From the NCBI RefSeq assembly GCF_900104345.1, contig NZ_FNJN01000007.1:185303-249302 (forward strand): 64,000 bases of DNA, written 5' to 3'. This document shows positions 38,419-47,308 of the stretch, piece by piece. The DNA comes from Microbacterium testaceum StLB037 (GTDB lineage Bacteria; Actinomycetota; Actinomycetes; Actinomycetales; Microbacteriaceae). How positions within the stretch are numbered: the first letter of the stretch is position 1; each line of letters begins with the position of its first letter. The notes under the pieces were generated by a model. The model saw only the letters and a program-made list of their open reading frames with translations, made no database searches and was not told the origin of the DNA. The position numbers and the translations under genes were made by a program.

Positions 38419-38916
38419 ATGATCCGCACCACAGCCGTACCCCGTCCCGTCCGCATCGGCACCGCTCTGCTGGGTGTCGCCGGCATCGCCACCCTCGCCG
38501 GGTGCGCCGGCGGCGCGACCACCGGCGACGCCGCCCCCGCCGACACCGCGGCCCCCGCCGCGAGCTCGGCCCCCGCCACGACCTCGGATGCCGCCGCCGG
38601 TGGCTCGACCGCGTCGGGCACCTACAAGGACGGCGAGTACGAGGCCACCGGCCAGTACGCGACGCCCGAGAGCGTCGAGACCATCGACGTCACCCTCACG
38701 ATCGCCGGCGACACCGTGACCGCGGTGAAGGTGACCGGCGACCCGCAGGCCGCGGAGTCCAAGCGCTACCAGGGCGAGTTCATCGGCGGCATCCAGAGCG
38801 AGGTCGTGGGCAAGAAGCTCGACGAGATCTCGGTCAGCAAGGTGGCCGGTTCCTCGCTCACGAGCGGCGGCTTCAACAAGGCCGTCGACTCGATCAAGTC
38901 CGAGGCCAAGGCCTGA
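38419..38916 (+). CDS. FMN-binding domain lipoprotein
   Basis: Exported 165-residue lipoprotein that probably carries a covalently bound FMN and shuttles electrons outside the membrane. The lipobox TLAGC places the Cys at residue 29; an Ala/Ser/Thr linker to about residue 68 is followed by an FMN_bind domain like that of RnfG/NqrC (YEATGQYATPESVETIDVTL begins it). The flavinylation region reads SSLTSGGF, with the Thr as the candidate attachment site. GAAGGAGG precedes the ATG. The next gene encodes ApbE, the enzyme that attaches FMN, so the pairing is functionally coherent. Confidence 0.88.
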   Translation: MIRTTAVPRPVRIGTALLGVAGIATLAGCAGGATTGDAAPADTAAPAASSAPATTSDAAAGGSTASGTYKDGEYEATGQYATPESVETIDVTLTIAGDTVTAVKVTGDPQAAESKRYQGEFIGGIQSEVVGKKLDEISVSKVAGSSLTSGGFNKAVDSIKSEAKA

Positions 38917-38921
38917 CAGCC

Positions 38922-39800
38922 ATGAGCACGCCGCTCGCCACGGGGTCGATCTGGACCTTCGACGCGATCGGTACGTCGTGGGCGATCGAGACGGCGCATC
39001 CGCTGCCCTCGGTCGCCCGCGACGCGGTGTCGACGCTCATCGAGCGGTTCGACCGCGAGTGGTCGCGATTCCGCGACGACTCTCTCGTGTCCTCGCTCGC
39101 CGAGGGGCGTACCGCGTCGGTTCCCGCTCCTCGAGACGCGGATGCCATGTTCTCGCTCTACCGCGAGCTCGATGCGGCGACCTCCGGTGCCGTCAATCCG
39201 CTCGTCGGCGACGCGTTGGCGCGCCTGGGGTACGACGCCCGGTTGACTCTCGCTCCGTGGGGAGCGCCGCAGCCGGCGCCCACCTGGAGCGAGGTCCTCA
39301 CGTGGGACGACGACCACGTGCGGGTCACCGCTCCCGCCACCATCGACGTCGGAGCGCTCGGCAAAGGGCGACTGGTCGACCTGGTGCTCGACGCGGTGAG
39401 ATCCCACGTGGACGGCGACGCCGTCGTCGACGCGTCGGGAGACCTCGCCGTCCGCGGGGCGCCCGTGCGCGTCGGTCTCGAGCACCCCTACGACCCGACC
39501 CGCGCCATCGGAGTGGTCACCGTGGCGGGCCGGTCGCTCTGCGCCTCGGCGATCAATCGCCGCGCGTGGGGGGACGGTCTTCACCACGTCCTCGACGCCC
39601 GCACCGGTGCGCCCGTCCGGGCGTACGCCGCCACGTGGGCCCTCGCCGAGACGGCGATGCGCGCCGACGCCCTGGCGACCGCGTTGTTCTTCGACGGTGG
39701 GCCCGAGTTGGCGGCATCCTGGGACGCCGAATGGGTGCGCATGCGCACCGATGGCCGCGTCGAGTGGTCTCCCGGCTTCTCCGGCGAGATCTTCTCCTGA
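38922..39800 (+). CDS. apbE: FAD:protein FMN transferase (ApbE family)
   Basis: A 292-residue flavinyltransferase that attaches FMN through a phosphoester to Thr/Ser of partner proteins. Motifs: TFDAIGTSWAIE, the Mg-binding DREWSRFRDDSLV, IDVGALGKGRLVDLV and VVDASGDLAVRG, and C-terminal AMRADALATALF. There is no signal peptide, so it is the cytoplasmic-type actinobacterial ApbE, or it is exported otherwise. It lies 5 bases after the FMN-binding lipoprotein gene and 50 bases before the membrane reductase. The most likely substrate is the lipoprotein upstream. Confidence 0.92.
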   Translation: MSTPLATGSIWTFDAIGTSWAIETAHPLPSVARDAVSTLIERFDREWSRFRDDSLVSSLAEGRTASVPAPRDADAMFSLYRELDAATSGAVNPLVGDALARLGYDARLTLAPWGAPQPAPTWSEVLTWDDDHVRVTAPATIDVGALGKGRLVDLVLDAVRSHVDGDAVVDASGDLAVRGAPVRVGLEHPYDPTRAIGVVTVAGRSLCASAINRRAWGDGLHHVLDARTGAPVRAYAATWALAETAMRADALATALFFDGGPELAASWDAEWVRMRTDGRVEWSPGFSGEIFS

Positions 39801-39850
39801 GCCCGTCCTTCCCATCCCCCCCCGTTTCGCCTCCTCTGAAGGGTTCCCCC

Positions 39851-41404
39851 ATGAGCACCACGCTCACCGCCGGTTCGACCCGCGTCCTCGGCCTCATCGG
39901 TCGCGTCTCGATGTACCGGCTCGTCATGGCGTCGCTCGGTCTTCTCGCCGTCTTCTCGCTCGTCCTGTCGTTCGCGGGCCTCGTGGTCCCGCAACCTCTC
40001 GCGATCGTCGCGAGCGCCGTGGTGCTCGCCGCCGCGTGCGCCCTCACGGATCTCGTCGCGCAGAGTCTGCTCCGGATGCCGCGACGCCTGGAGTCCTCAC
40101 TGATCACGGCCGGGATCCTGTTGTTCGTCCTGCGTCCGTCGGTGGAGCCGATGGGCCTGGCCGGCCTCGCTCTCGCCGGTGTCGTGGCATCCGCCTCGAA
40201 ATACGTGCTCGCCTGGCGCGGTCGGCACATCTTCAACCCCGCCGCGACCGGCGCGACCGTCTTGACGATCGTGAGCATCTGGGCGCCCGACCTGGGGTCT
40301 TCGGCGTGGTGGGTCGGTTCGCCGTGGCTCGCGGCACCCGTCCTGGTGCTGGGAGTGCTGCTTCTGCTCCGCACCGACAAGTTGCCGATGGTGGTCGTCT
40401 TCTGGGTCGTCGCGATGGCTGTCGCCTTCCTCCGCACGAGCGTGCAGTTCCAGGCCGCGGGATTCCCGGTCGATGTGCCGAGCGTGCTGCTGCAGGTGGC
40501 GTTCTCCTCGCCCTTCCTGTTCCTGGGCGCGTTCATGCTGTCCGAGCCCCTGACCCTTCCGCCCCGTCGCGTGCAGCAGTATCTGGTGGCGATCGTCGTC
40601 GGCGTCCTGGCCGGGTGGCCGCTGCCGGTGGGCGAGATCACGCTCGGTCAGGAGCGCGCGCTGCTCGTCGGCAATCTGCTCGCCTTCCTGTTCTGCCTGC
40701 GCGCGGCCGTGCGCCTGCGCGTGGACCGTCGGCGCGATGTCACCCCGACGGTGCGCGAACTCTCGTTCCGGGCCGCCCGGCCCTTCTCGTTCCACCCCGG
40801 GCAGTACCTCGAGCTCGACGTCCCGCACCGCCGACCCGACGCTCGGGGAACGCGCCGCGAGTTCTCGATCGTCTCCGCGCCGGAAGACCTGCCCGAGGTG
40901 CGGATCGCCTTCAAGGACGGTTCGCAGTCGTCGTACAAGCGGGCCCTGGCCGCCGTCGAGCCGGGGGCGACCCTCGCCGTCACGGGGGTGTGGGGCGACT
41001 TCGTGCTCCCCTCGCGGCCGACCTCGCCCGTGCTGCTGGTCGCGGCCGGGATCGGTGTGACCCCGTTCGTCTCGCAGCTGCGCCACCTCGTGGCGACGAA
41101 CCAGGACCGCGACGTCGTTCTCGTGTACGTGGTGTCCGAGGCGTCCGAGCTCGCCTTCCGCGACGAGATCGCCGCCGCGGGGATCCCCGTGATCGTCTTC
41201 TCGCGCGACGAGCCGCGCGATCTGCCCCAGCGCTGGGTGTGGGCCGGACCGGATCGAGTGGATGCCGAGGCGCTCCTGCGGACCGTCCCCGACATCGCAC
41301 AGCGCGCCGCGTACGTCTCGGGCCCGCCGCGACTGATCTCGGCGCTCGCGCCCGCCCTGGGCAAGGCGAAGTCGCTGACGACCGACGCGTTCGCGGGGTA
41401 CTGA
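39851..41404 (+). CDS. RnfD/NqrB-like membrane domain fused to FAD/NAD(P)H reductase domain
   Basis: A 517-residue fusion. Residues 1-285 form a membrane domain with about nine helices and the RnfD/NqrB motif HIFNPAATGATVL, plus FMLSEPLTLPPRR. Residues 295-517 are a ferredoxin-reductase-like module: FAD-binding FHPGQYLEL and RREFSI, NAD(P)-binding AAGIGVTPFVSQL and a C-terminal SGPPRL where the usual Cys is Ser. There is no [2Fe-2S] domain. Together with the flavinylated lipoprotein it forms a compact route for electrons from NAD(P)H across the membrane to an outside acceptor, perhaps a ferric iron or quinone reductase. The acceptor cannot be read from sequence. GGGTTCCCCC before the ATG gives no good ribosome site. 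Confidence 0.85.
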   Translation: MSTTLTAGSTRVLGLIGRVSMYRLVMASLGLLAVFSLVLSFAGLVVPQPLAIVASAVVLAAACALTDLVAQSLLRMPRRLESSLITAGILLFVLRPSVEPMGLAGLALAGVVASASKYVLAWRGRHIFNPAATGATVLTIVSIWAPDLGSSAWWVGSPWLAAPVLVLGVLLLLRTDKLPMVVVFWVVAMAVAFLRTSVQFQAAGFPVDVPSVLLQVAFSSPFLFLGAFMLSEPLTLPPRRVQQYLVAIVVGVLAGWPLPVGEITLGQERALLVGNLLAFLFCLRAAVRLRVDRRRDVTPTVRELSFRAARPFSFHPGQYLELDVPHRRPDARGTRREFSIVSAPEDLPEVRIAFKDGSQSSYKRALAAVEPGATLAVTGVWGDFVLPSRPTSPVLLVAAGIGVTPFVSQLRHLVATNQDRDVVLVYVVSEASELAFRDEIAAAGIPVIVFSRDEPRDLPQRWVWAGPDRVDAEALLRTVPDIAQRAAYVSGPPRLISALAPALGKAKSLTTDAFAGY

Positions 41405-41447
41405 CACCACGGTGGCGGTGCGGGGCCCGAGCGGGAAGAGTGGGGGC

Positions 41448-42050
41448 ATGGAGTCCGGATTCTTTCCCGCCGACCTGCCCGCCGCCGAGCCTGCCGTCGA
41501 GCCGCGTCGAGAGCGGACGCCCTCGTTCGAGCCGTCCGCCGACGAGCTTCCGGCGCCGTTCGCCGTGTCGGAGGTCATCGCGCGGGGCGAGAACCTCGTC
41601 ATCGCGCTGACGGGCGTGCGGATCTTCTCCGACGGCGTCGAACTTCTTACCGAGCGGCACCTGCGGCGCGGGACGGCCGACGAACGCGGCTGGCGCGAGA
41701 TGCACGGAATGTTCGCCGAGCACTGGGGGAGGGCGCCGCTGACGCCCGAGCGGCTGCGCTGGGGCCTCGTGCTCGGCGACGGCACGCGGCTCTTCGCTGA
41801 GGACCGCTTCGGGGCCCCGGCTGACGGCGTGGACGGCGGCGCCTCCGTGCGGGTTAACGGCGGGAGCGGGAGCGGGGACGACCACCGCTACACCATGCGC
41901 AGCCAGCTCTGGCTGCACCCGCTGCCCCCGGAGGGCCCGCTCGAACTCGTCGTCCAGTGGCCCGCGTTCGGTATTCCCGAGTCGCGGGTCATCCTCGACG
42001 GGGGAGCGATGAGCGCTCTCGCAGCGAGCGTGCGGCCGCTGTGGGGGTGA
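41448..42050 (+). CDS. Hypothetical protein, 200 residues
   Basis: Soluble protein that I do not recognise. The first 45 residues are Pro/Glu-rich; the rest alternates short beta-like segments (FAVSEVIARGENLVIALTGVRIF, shortened here for length) and ends in an LWLHPLPPEGPLELVVQWP stretch typical of a small all-beta domain, followed by GIPESRVILDGGAM. ATG at 41448 follows a GGGGG run; an in-frame GTG at 41412 would add 12 residues. It is separate from the flavin module by 43 bases and ends in a GTGA overlap with a 53-codon reading frame. Base composition matches its neighbours. Confidence 0.65.
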   Translation: MESGFFPADLPAAEPAVEPRRERTPSFEPSADELPAPFAVSEVIARGENLVIALTGVRIFSDGVELLTERHLRRGTADERGWREMHGMFAEHWGRAPLTPERLRWGLVLGDGTRLFAEDRFGAPADGVDGGASVRVNGGSGSGDDHRYTMRSQLWLHPLPPEGPLELVVQWPAFGIPESRVILDGGAMSALAASVRPLWG

Positions 42051-42208
42051 AGCGCGCTCGGGGGGCCGACGCGGTGCTCGCGACGGTGGCGTACGACGTC
42101 GACCGCACCGGTACCGTCTACGACGGCCCCCTCGCGCCCGACATCGAGGTCGCGCCCGGCCCCGACCTCGAGGCGGCGCGGGCGGCGGTCAGATCGCGGT
42201 GCGCCTGA
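42047..42208 (+). CDS. Possible small protein, 53 residues
   Basis: A short reading frame whose GTG overlaps the preceding stop codon (GTGA), with GTGGGG just upstream as a ribosome site. The product begins VKRARGADAVLATVAYDVDR and has a Pro/Asp-rich second half. It may be a real coupled small protein or the detached C-terminal end of the upstream protein after a frameshift. It ends 20 bases before the convergent kinase gene. Confidence 0.4.
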   Translation: MKRARGADAVLATVAYDVDRTGTVYDGPLAPDIEVAPGPDLEAARAAVRSRCA

Positions 42209-42227
42209 CCTCCGGCATCCCGTGGTC

Positions 42228-43850
42228 TCAGACCGTGTCCGCGATCACCGGATCGGCGGGCTTCGCGGGCAGGCGCACCTCGAAGGTCGTGTCGCCGGGA
42301 GTGCTCGTGACCGAGATCGTTCCGCGGTGCGCGTCGACGATCGCTCGCGCGATCGACAGGCCCAAGCCGGTACCACCGGTCTTGCGGTCGCGCGAGCGAT
42401 CGGCGCGGGCGAACCGCTCGAAGAGCTGCGAGGCGACCGAGGGATCGATGCCGGGACCGTTGTCGTGCACCCGGAGCACGGCCTCGGCGCCCTCGTGGGC
42501 CACCGATACGTTGACCTCGCTGCCCGCGGGCGTGTGCGTGCGGGCGTTGGCGAGCAGGTTCGCCACCACCTGGTGAAGGCGGGCGGCGTCTCCGGCGAGC
42601 TCGACGGGCGTATCGGGGACGTCGATGGTCCACGAGTGGTCCGGCCCGGCCGGGCGGGCATCGCCCACCGCCTCGACGGCGAGGCGCGTCAGGTCGACCG
42701 ACCCGTAGACGAGCTCCTGGCCCTCGTCGAGTCGCGCGAGCAGCAGCAGATCCTCCACGAGCGTGGTCATGCGCAGGGACTGCGCCTGGATGCGCTCGAG
42801 CGACTGTTCGGTCGTCTCGACGGCCAAAGAGATGCGCTGGCGACTCTCGTCGTCCTGCGCCTGACGCATGGCACGCAGCGACAGCTCCGAGAAGCCGCGA
42901 ATGGATGCCAGGGGCGTACGCAGTTCGTGGCTGGCGTCGGCGACGAATCGGCGCATCAGCTCTTCGTTGCGCTGGCGGGCGCTGAGGGAGGCGTCGACGC
43001 GGTCGAGAAGGGTGTTCAGGGCCGTGCCGACCTGACCGATCTCGGTGTGGTCGTCGACCTGGTCGGCGGGCACGCGCTCGGTGATCGAGACGTCGCCCTG
43101 ATCCATGCGCAGCGACGCCACGCGGGTGGCCGTCTCGGCGACGGCGCGCAGCGGTCGAAGTCCCAACCGGATGACGATCGCGATGATGACAGCCAGGAGC
43201 AGCAGGCCGCCCGTGGTGACCAGGGCGACGGTGGTCAGGATCGCGCCGATGGTGCTGGTGACGCTCGAGAGGGGGAGTCCGACCAAGAAGATGCTGTCGC
43301 TGCCGGGCGTCTGGAAGGGGCGGACGAGGTATTCGCCGAGGTTCGGCAGGTCGACGGTCTGGGCGTTGGGGTCGGCGGCGGCGGCCTGCAGGCTGTCGGC
43401 GATCCGACCGAGATCGTCGGTGGTGAGCGCGCGCGCTCCGTTGTCGCCGACCACGGCGCCCGAGATGCCCGTGCCGCGCGAGTTCATGACGAGCAGGGTG
43501 CCGGAGTCGAAGAACCCCGACTCCAGAACCTGTTCCGCCGAGCTCTGGAAGGCGGCACGCGGTTGGATGGACGCGGCCGCCTCGTCGACCTGGGCGCCGA
43601 GGTTGACGTAGAGGACTTGGCTGAGGATGGCGCTGGTCGAGATCCCGATCATCACGAGGATGAAGGCGACCATGCCGATGACGGCCGTCATCAAGCGCGC
43701 CTGGAGCGTCCAGGGACGACGGAGTCTCTGCGAGAGGGGCTCCTTCTTGGGCTTCGGGGTCGACTCCTGCGGGGAGTCGGCGTCGGGGGCGTCGGTCTCC
43801 CAGACCTCGGCGGGGGGAACGGGGGGAGCAGGTCGCGGCGGGGTACTCAC
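42228..43850 (-). CDS. Sensor histidine kinase, HisKA type
   Basis: Membrane kinase of 540 residues. A Pro-rich cytoplasmic N terminus is followed by TM1 (about residues 55-78), an extracytoplasmic sensor domain of about 115 residues, TM2, a HAMP domain, the H box FVADASHELRTPLASIRGFSEL with phosphoacceptor His308, and the ATPase N, G1 and G2 boxes (NLLANARTHTP, VHDNGPGID, GGTGLGLSIA). It is similar to the TcrY/TrcS group. The GTG at 43850 overlaps the stop of the response-regulator gene, so the two are coupled. Convergent with the small ORF at 42047. Confidence 0.95.
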   Translation of the reverse strand: MSTPPRPAPPVPPAEVWETDAPDADSPQESTPKPKKEPLSQRLRRPWTLQARLMTAVIGMVAFILVMIGISTSAILSQVLYVNLGAQVDEAAASIQPRAAFQSSAEQVLESGFFDSGTLLVMNSRGTGISGAVVGDNGARALTTDDLGRIADSLQAAAADPNAQTVDLPNLGEYLVRPFQTPGSDSIFLVGLPLSSVTSTIGAILTTVALVTTGGLLLLAVIIAIVIRLGLRPLRAVAETATRVASLRMDQGDVSITERVPADQVDDHTEIGQVGTALNTLLDRVDASLSARQRNEELMRRFVADASHELRTPLASIRGFSELSLRAMRQAQDDESRQRISLAVETTEQSLERIQAQSLRMTTLVEDLLLLARLDEGQELVYGSVDLTRLAVEAVGDARPAGPDHSWTIDVPDTPVELAGDAARLHQVVANLLANARTHTPAGSEVNVSVAHEGAEAVLRVHDNGPGIDPSVASQLFERFARADRSRDRKTGGTGLGLSIARAIVDAHRGTISVTSTPGDTTFEVRLPAKPADPVIADTV

Positions 43851-44590
43851 TGAGGGGCTTTGATCATGTAGCCCACGCCGCGCACGGTGTGGATGAGCGG
43901 GTCGTTCCCGGCGTCGATCTTCTTCCGCAGGTACGAGATGTAGAGCTCGACGACGCTGGACCGACCGCCGAAGTCGTAGTTCCACACGCGATCGAGGATC
44001 TGCGCCTTCGACACCACGCGGCGCTGGTTGCGCATGAGGAAGCGCAGCAGCTCGAACTCGGTGGCGGTGAGCTCGATCTCCTTGCCGCCGCGGATGACCT
44101 CGTGGCTGTCCTCGTTCAGCGAGAGGTCGCCGACGCGCAGGATCGGCTCCGAGTCGCGCGTCAGGGCCGTGCCGGCGCGACGCATGAGGCCCCGCAGACG
44201 CGCGACGACCTCTTCGAGGCTGAACGGCTTGGTGACGTAGTCGTCACCGCCGGCGGTCAGGCCCGCGACGCGATCGGCCACGGCATCCTTCGCGGTGAGG
44301 AAGAGCACGGGCACGTCGTTGCCCGAGTGGCGCAGGCGCTGGAGGACGGCCATGCCGTCGAGGTCGGGCATCATGATGTCGAGCACCATGGCATCCGGCT
44401 CGAAATCACGTGCGGACTGCAGGGCGTCGAAGCCCGATCCGGCGGTCTTGACGTCCCAGCCCTCCATGCGCAGCGCCATCGACAGCAGGTCGGTGAGCAT
44501 CTGCTCGTCGTCCACGACGAGGACGCGGAGGGCACTTCCGTCGGGGCGGGTGAAGGTGGGGGCGGCGGCGGTCGCGGTCATAGAACTCAT
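43847..44590 (-). CDS. Response regulator, OmpR family
   Basis: DNA-binding regulator of 247 residues, partner of the kinase downstream. Receiver: acidic pair in VLVVDDEQ, phosphoacceptor Asp in VLDIMMPDLDG, switch Thr/Lys in FLTAKD and YVTKPFSLEE. The C-terminal winged helix has ELTATEFELLRFLMRN and the wing HTVRGVGYMIK. A 20-residue N-terminal extension precedes the receiver. The ATG at 44590 overlaps the VanZ stop codon (ATGA), so VanZ, regulator and kinase are translated from one message. Confidence 0.95.
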   Translation of the reverse strand: MSSMTATAAAPTFTRPDGSALRVLVVDDEQMLTDLLSMALRMEGWDVKTAGSGFDALQSARDFEPDAMVLDIMMPDLDGMAVLQRLRHSGNDVPVLFLTAKDAVADRVAGLTAGGDDYVTKPFSLEEVVARLRGLMRRAGTALTRDSEPILRVGDLSLNEDSHEVIRGGKEIELTATEFELLRFLMRNQRRVVSKAQILDRVWNYDFGGRSSVVELYISYLRKKIDAGNDPLIHTVRGVGYMIKAPQ

Positions 44591-45054
44591 TGTGCTCTCG
44601 TATCTATGAGCTTTCTATGGCGAGCCTTATGGAAATCCTGGGAACGCGAGATCCGGCGGCTGAGAACGCGCCCCACGAGCACCCCGATCGTCGCCCCGAG
44701 AGCGTTGGCCGCCACGTCGCCGACGTCGGCCACACGCGTCGGCAAGAAGAGCAGTTGCGTGATCTCGATCGCGCAACTCACGGTCAGGCCGAGCAGGATG
44801 CCGTGCCACCGGCGCCCCCGCCACGCGATCACGAGCAGACCCAGCGGCACGAACATGACGACGTTCGACAGGGATTCGACGACGTCGAAGGTGATCCACG
44901 CCGTCGCGGGGGACTTCCGGAGCGCGTCGAGCAGACGACCCAGGATGCCGCCCACCTCGGCGTCGTAGATCGAGGGGCGCAGCGTCATCCACCACACCGC
45001 GACCGCGTAGACGCACGAAGCGGCGACGAGCCATGCCCGTCGCCGCTTCGTCAC
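44587..45054 (-). CDS. VanZ-family membrane protein
   Basis: A 155-residue protein with four hydrophobic helices and the VanZ-like signatures TLRPSI, SLSNVVMFVPLGLL and EITQLLF...RVADVGDVAANALGATIG. VanZ confers low-level teicoplanin resistance in enterococci by an unknown mechanism; most actinobacterial members have no known role. GTG at 45054 follows a GAGGGAT ribosome site. The gene starts 16 bases after gnd on the same strand and overlaps the response regulator by 4 bases. The tight coupling with the two-component genes suggests a shared cell-envelope role. Confidence 0.88.
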   Translation of the reverse strand: MTKRRRAWLVAASCVYAVAVWWMTLRPSIYDAEVGGILGRLLDALRKSPATAWITFDVVESLSNVVMFVPLGLLVIAWRGRRWHGILLGLTVSCAIEITQLLFLPTRVADVGDVAANALGATIGVLVGRVLSRRISRSQDFHKARHRKLIDTRAQ

Positions 45055-45070
45055 CGTCGATCCCTCGGGA

Positions 45071-46666
45071 TCAGTGGGTGTCTTCGGCTTCGATCTCGGT
45101 GCGGTCGCCCGACCAGAGGGTGTGGAAGGTGCCCTCCTTGTCGATGCGACGGTAGGTGTGCGCACCGAAGAAGTCGCGCTGGCCCTGGATGAGGGCGGCG
45201 GGCAGACGCTCGGCGCGCAGGCCGTCGTAGTACGCCAGCGACGAGCTGAAGGCGGGGGCCGGGATGCCACTGGCCGCCGACAGCGACACGATGTGGCGCC
45301 ATGCGTCCTGGGCGCGGCCGAGCGCCTCGACGAAGTACGGAGCGGTCAGCAGCACCGGCAGCTCGGCTTCGGCGTCGTACGCCTCGGCGATGCGGTTGAG
45401 GAACTGCGCGCGGATGATGCAGCCGCCGCGCCAGATCTTCGACACGGCGCCCAGGTCGATGCTCCAGTCGTACTGCGCGGCACCGGCGCGGATCTCGTCG
45501 AAGCCCTGCGAGTACGCGACGATCTTCGAGGCGTACAGCGCCAGGCGCACCTGCTCGATGAACGCGTCGGCGTCCTCTCCCGACAGCACCTCGGTGCCCG
45601 AGGGGCCGGGGAGCTCGCGCGAGACCGAGCGCTGCTCGGGGTGGCTCGACAGCGACCGCGCGAAGGTGGCCTCGGCGATGCCCGACACCGGCACGCCCAG
45701 GTCGAGGGCGGTCTGCACCGTCCACGCGCCGGTGCCCTTGGCGCCGGCCTGGTCGAGGATCACGTCGACGAGCGGCTTGCCCGTGTCGGCGTCGGTCTGG
45801 CGCAGCACCTCGGCGGTGATCTCGATGAGGTACGACTCGAGCTCGCCGCGGTTCCACTCGGCGAACACGTCGGCGATCTCGGCCGGGCTCTTGCCCGTGG
45901 CGCGGCGGATGAGGTCGTAGGCCTCGGCGATGAGCTGCATGTCGGCGTACTCGATGCCGTTGTGCACCATCTTGACGAAGTGGCCGGCGCCGTCGTGGCC
46001 CACGTGCGTGACGCAGGGCTCACCCTCGGCGACCGCGGCGATCGACTTCAGGATCGGGCCGAGCGTGGCCCAGGCCTCGTCGGAGCCGCCGGGCATGATC
46101 GAGGGGCCGCGCAGCGCGCCCTCTTCGCCGCCCGAGACGCCCATGCCGACGAAGTTGATGCCGGTGTCGCGCACGGCCTTCTCGCGGCGGGTGGTGTCGG
46201 TGAACAGGGCGTTGCCGCCGTCGACGATGATGTCGCCGGGCTCGAAGACCTTGACGAGCTCGTCGATGACGAAGTCGGTGGGGCGGCCGGCCTTGACCAT
46301 GATGATCGCGGTGCGCGGCTTCGACAGCGACGCGGCGAAGTCCTCGTACGAGAACGAGGCGACGAAGTTCGCCTCGGGGTGCTGCTCGAGCACGTGCTCG
46401 GTCTTGTCCTTGCTGCGGTTGAAGATCGCGACCGTGTTGCCCTCGCGGCTCGCGAGGTTGCGGGCGAGGTTCGAGCCCATGACCGCGAGGCCCACGACGC
46501 CGATGTTGGCGCGGCCGTCGCCCTCGCCCTCGGGGCGGGAGTCGGCCTCGGCGGTGGGACGATCCACCTCTTCGATGCCGGGTGCACCCTCGTGCACCTG
46601 TGCGGCCGTGTGCGGGGCCTGATCCTGGTCGCTCGAGGGTCCGGTCGGGGAGGGGGTCGACGTCAT
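45071..46666 (-). CDS. gnd: 6-phosphogluconate dehydrogenase, decarboxylating
   Basis: Oxidises and decarboxylates 6-phosphogluconate to ribulose-5-phosphate with NADP or NAD; 531 residues. Rossmann motif VVGLAVMGSNLARNLASR, IIMVKAGRPTDFVIDEL, substrate motif MGVSGGEEGALRGPSIMPGG, catalytic Lys/His region HVGHDGAGHFVKMVHNGIEY and the C-terminal RRIDKEGTFHTLWSG are all intact. The first 50 residues (Pro/Asp/Glu-rich) are an extension beyond the usual length of about 480; the ATG at 46666 has GGAGC upstream. It completes the gluconate branch with gntK, which starts upstream on the same strand. Confidence 0.97.
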   Translation of the reverse strand: MTSTPSPTGPSSDQDQAPHTAAQVHEGAPGIEEVDRPTAEADSRPEGEGDGRANIGVVGLAVMGSNLARNLASREGNTVAIFNRSKDKTEHVLEQHPEANFVASFSYEDFAASLSKPRTAIIMVKAGRPTDFVIDELVKVFEPGDIIVDGGNALFTDTTRREKAVRDTGINFVGMGVSGGEEGALRGPSIMPGGSDEAWATLGPILKSIAAVAEGEPCVTHVGHDGAGHFVKMVHNGIEYADMQLIAEAYDLIRRATGKSPAEIADVFAEWNRGELESYLIEITAEVLRQTDADTGKPLVDVILDQAGAKGTGAWTVQTALDLGVPVSGIAEATFARSLSSHPEQRSVSRELPGPSGTEVLSGEDADAFIEQVRLALYASKIVAYSQGFDEIRAGAAQYDWSIDLGAVSKIWRGGCIIRAQFLNRIAEAYDAEAELPVLLTAPYFVEALGRAQDAWRHIVSLSAASGIPAPAFSSSLAYYDGLRAERLPAALIQGQRDFFGAHTYRRIDKEGTFHTLWSGDRTEIEAEDTH

Positions 46667-46754
46667 TCGTTGCTCCGTGTTCAGGTGCGAGGAAGGGGTG
46701 GGCGGGCTCACGCGGGCCGCCTCCGCCACTTTATCGGCTCGGCCCGCGTGTGTT

Positions 46755-47273
46755 TCAGGACGGGGTAGGGGTGAGCTGAAGGCGGTCGACGACCTGCTGC
46801 ACCTGCTCCTGCGGAGTGAGGTCGAGGTCGACGCGGATCGCTTGCTCATCGGCATCCGGCATCTCGAGGGTCTCGAACTGCGAGGTGAGCAGCGAGGGCG
46901 GCATGTAGTGCCCCTGGCGGCGCAGCAGGCGCTCGAGCACGAGCTTCGGGTCGCCCATCAGTAGCACGAAGGTGACGTCGTCGCGGCGCAGCACGTCGCG
47001 GTAGCTGCGTTTGAGGGCCGAGCACGTGATGATGCCGGGGCGACCGGCGGCGATCCGCCCGTCGATCCACCCGGCGACGCGATCGAGCCAGGGCCAGCGG
47101 TCGTCGTCATTGAGGGCGTGACCGGATGCCATCTTGGCGACGTTCTCGGCCGGATGCAGGTCGTCGCCCTCTTGGAAGTCCCAGCCGAGACGACCGGCGA
47201 GCATGCCGGCGACGGTGGACTTGCCGGTGCCGGCGGGGCCCATGAAGACCAAGACGGGAACGGGAGCGGTCAT
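46755..47273 (-). CDS. gntK: Gluconokinase
   Basis: Phosphorylates D-gluconate to 6-phosphogluconate using ATP; 172 residues, standard for the GntK/IdnK family. Walker A GPAGTGKST (residues 12-20), GDDLHPAENVAKMASGHALNDDDRWPWL and TCSALKRSYRDVLR are family signatures, and HYMPPSLLTSQFETLE is the lid end. The product feeds gnd, encoded 88 bases downstream. It lies between the GntR regulator and gnd on the same strand, consistent with gluconate induction. Confidence 0.96.
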   Translation of the reverse strand: MTAPVPVLVFMGPAGTGKSTVAGMLAGRLGWDFQEGDDLHPAENVAKMASGHALNDDDRWPWLDRVAGWIDGRIAAGRPGIITCSALKRSYRDVLRRDDVTFVLLMGDPKLVLERLLRRQGHYMPPSLLTSQFETLEMPDADEQAIRVDLDLTPQEQVQQVVDRLQLTPTPS

Positions 47274-47308
47274 GGAATCTCTCTTCGTCGAAAGCGATCG
47301 GTTCGGTG

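Noticed and set aside
41448..42208. One frameshifted gene instead of two coupled hypothetical genes
   Set aside because: Cannot be proved without homologues; the GTGA overlap with its own ribosome-like site fits two genes equally well.
45074..46768. A 564-codon open frame opposite gnd
   Set aside because: Shadow of gnd; low-complexity Val/Arg/Gly product.
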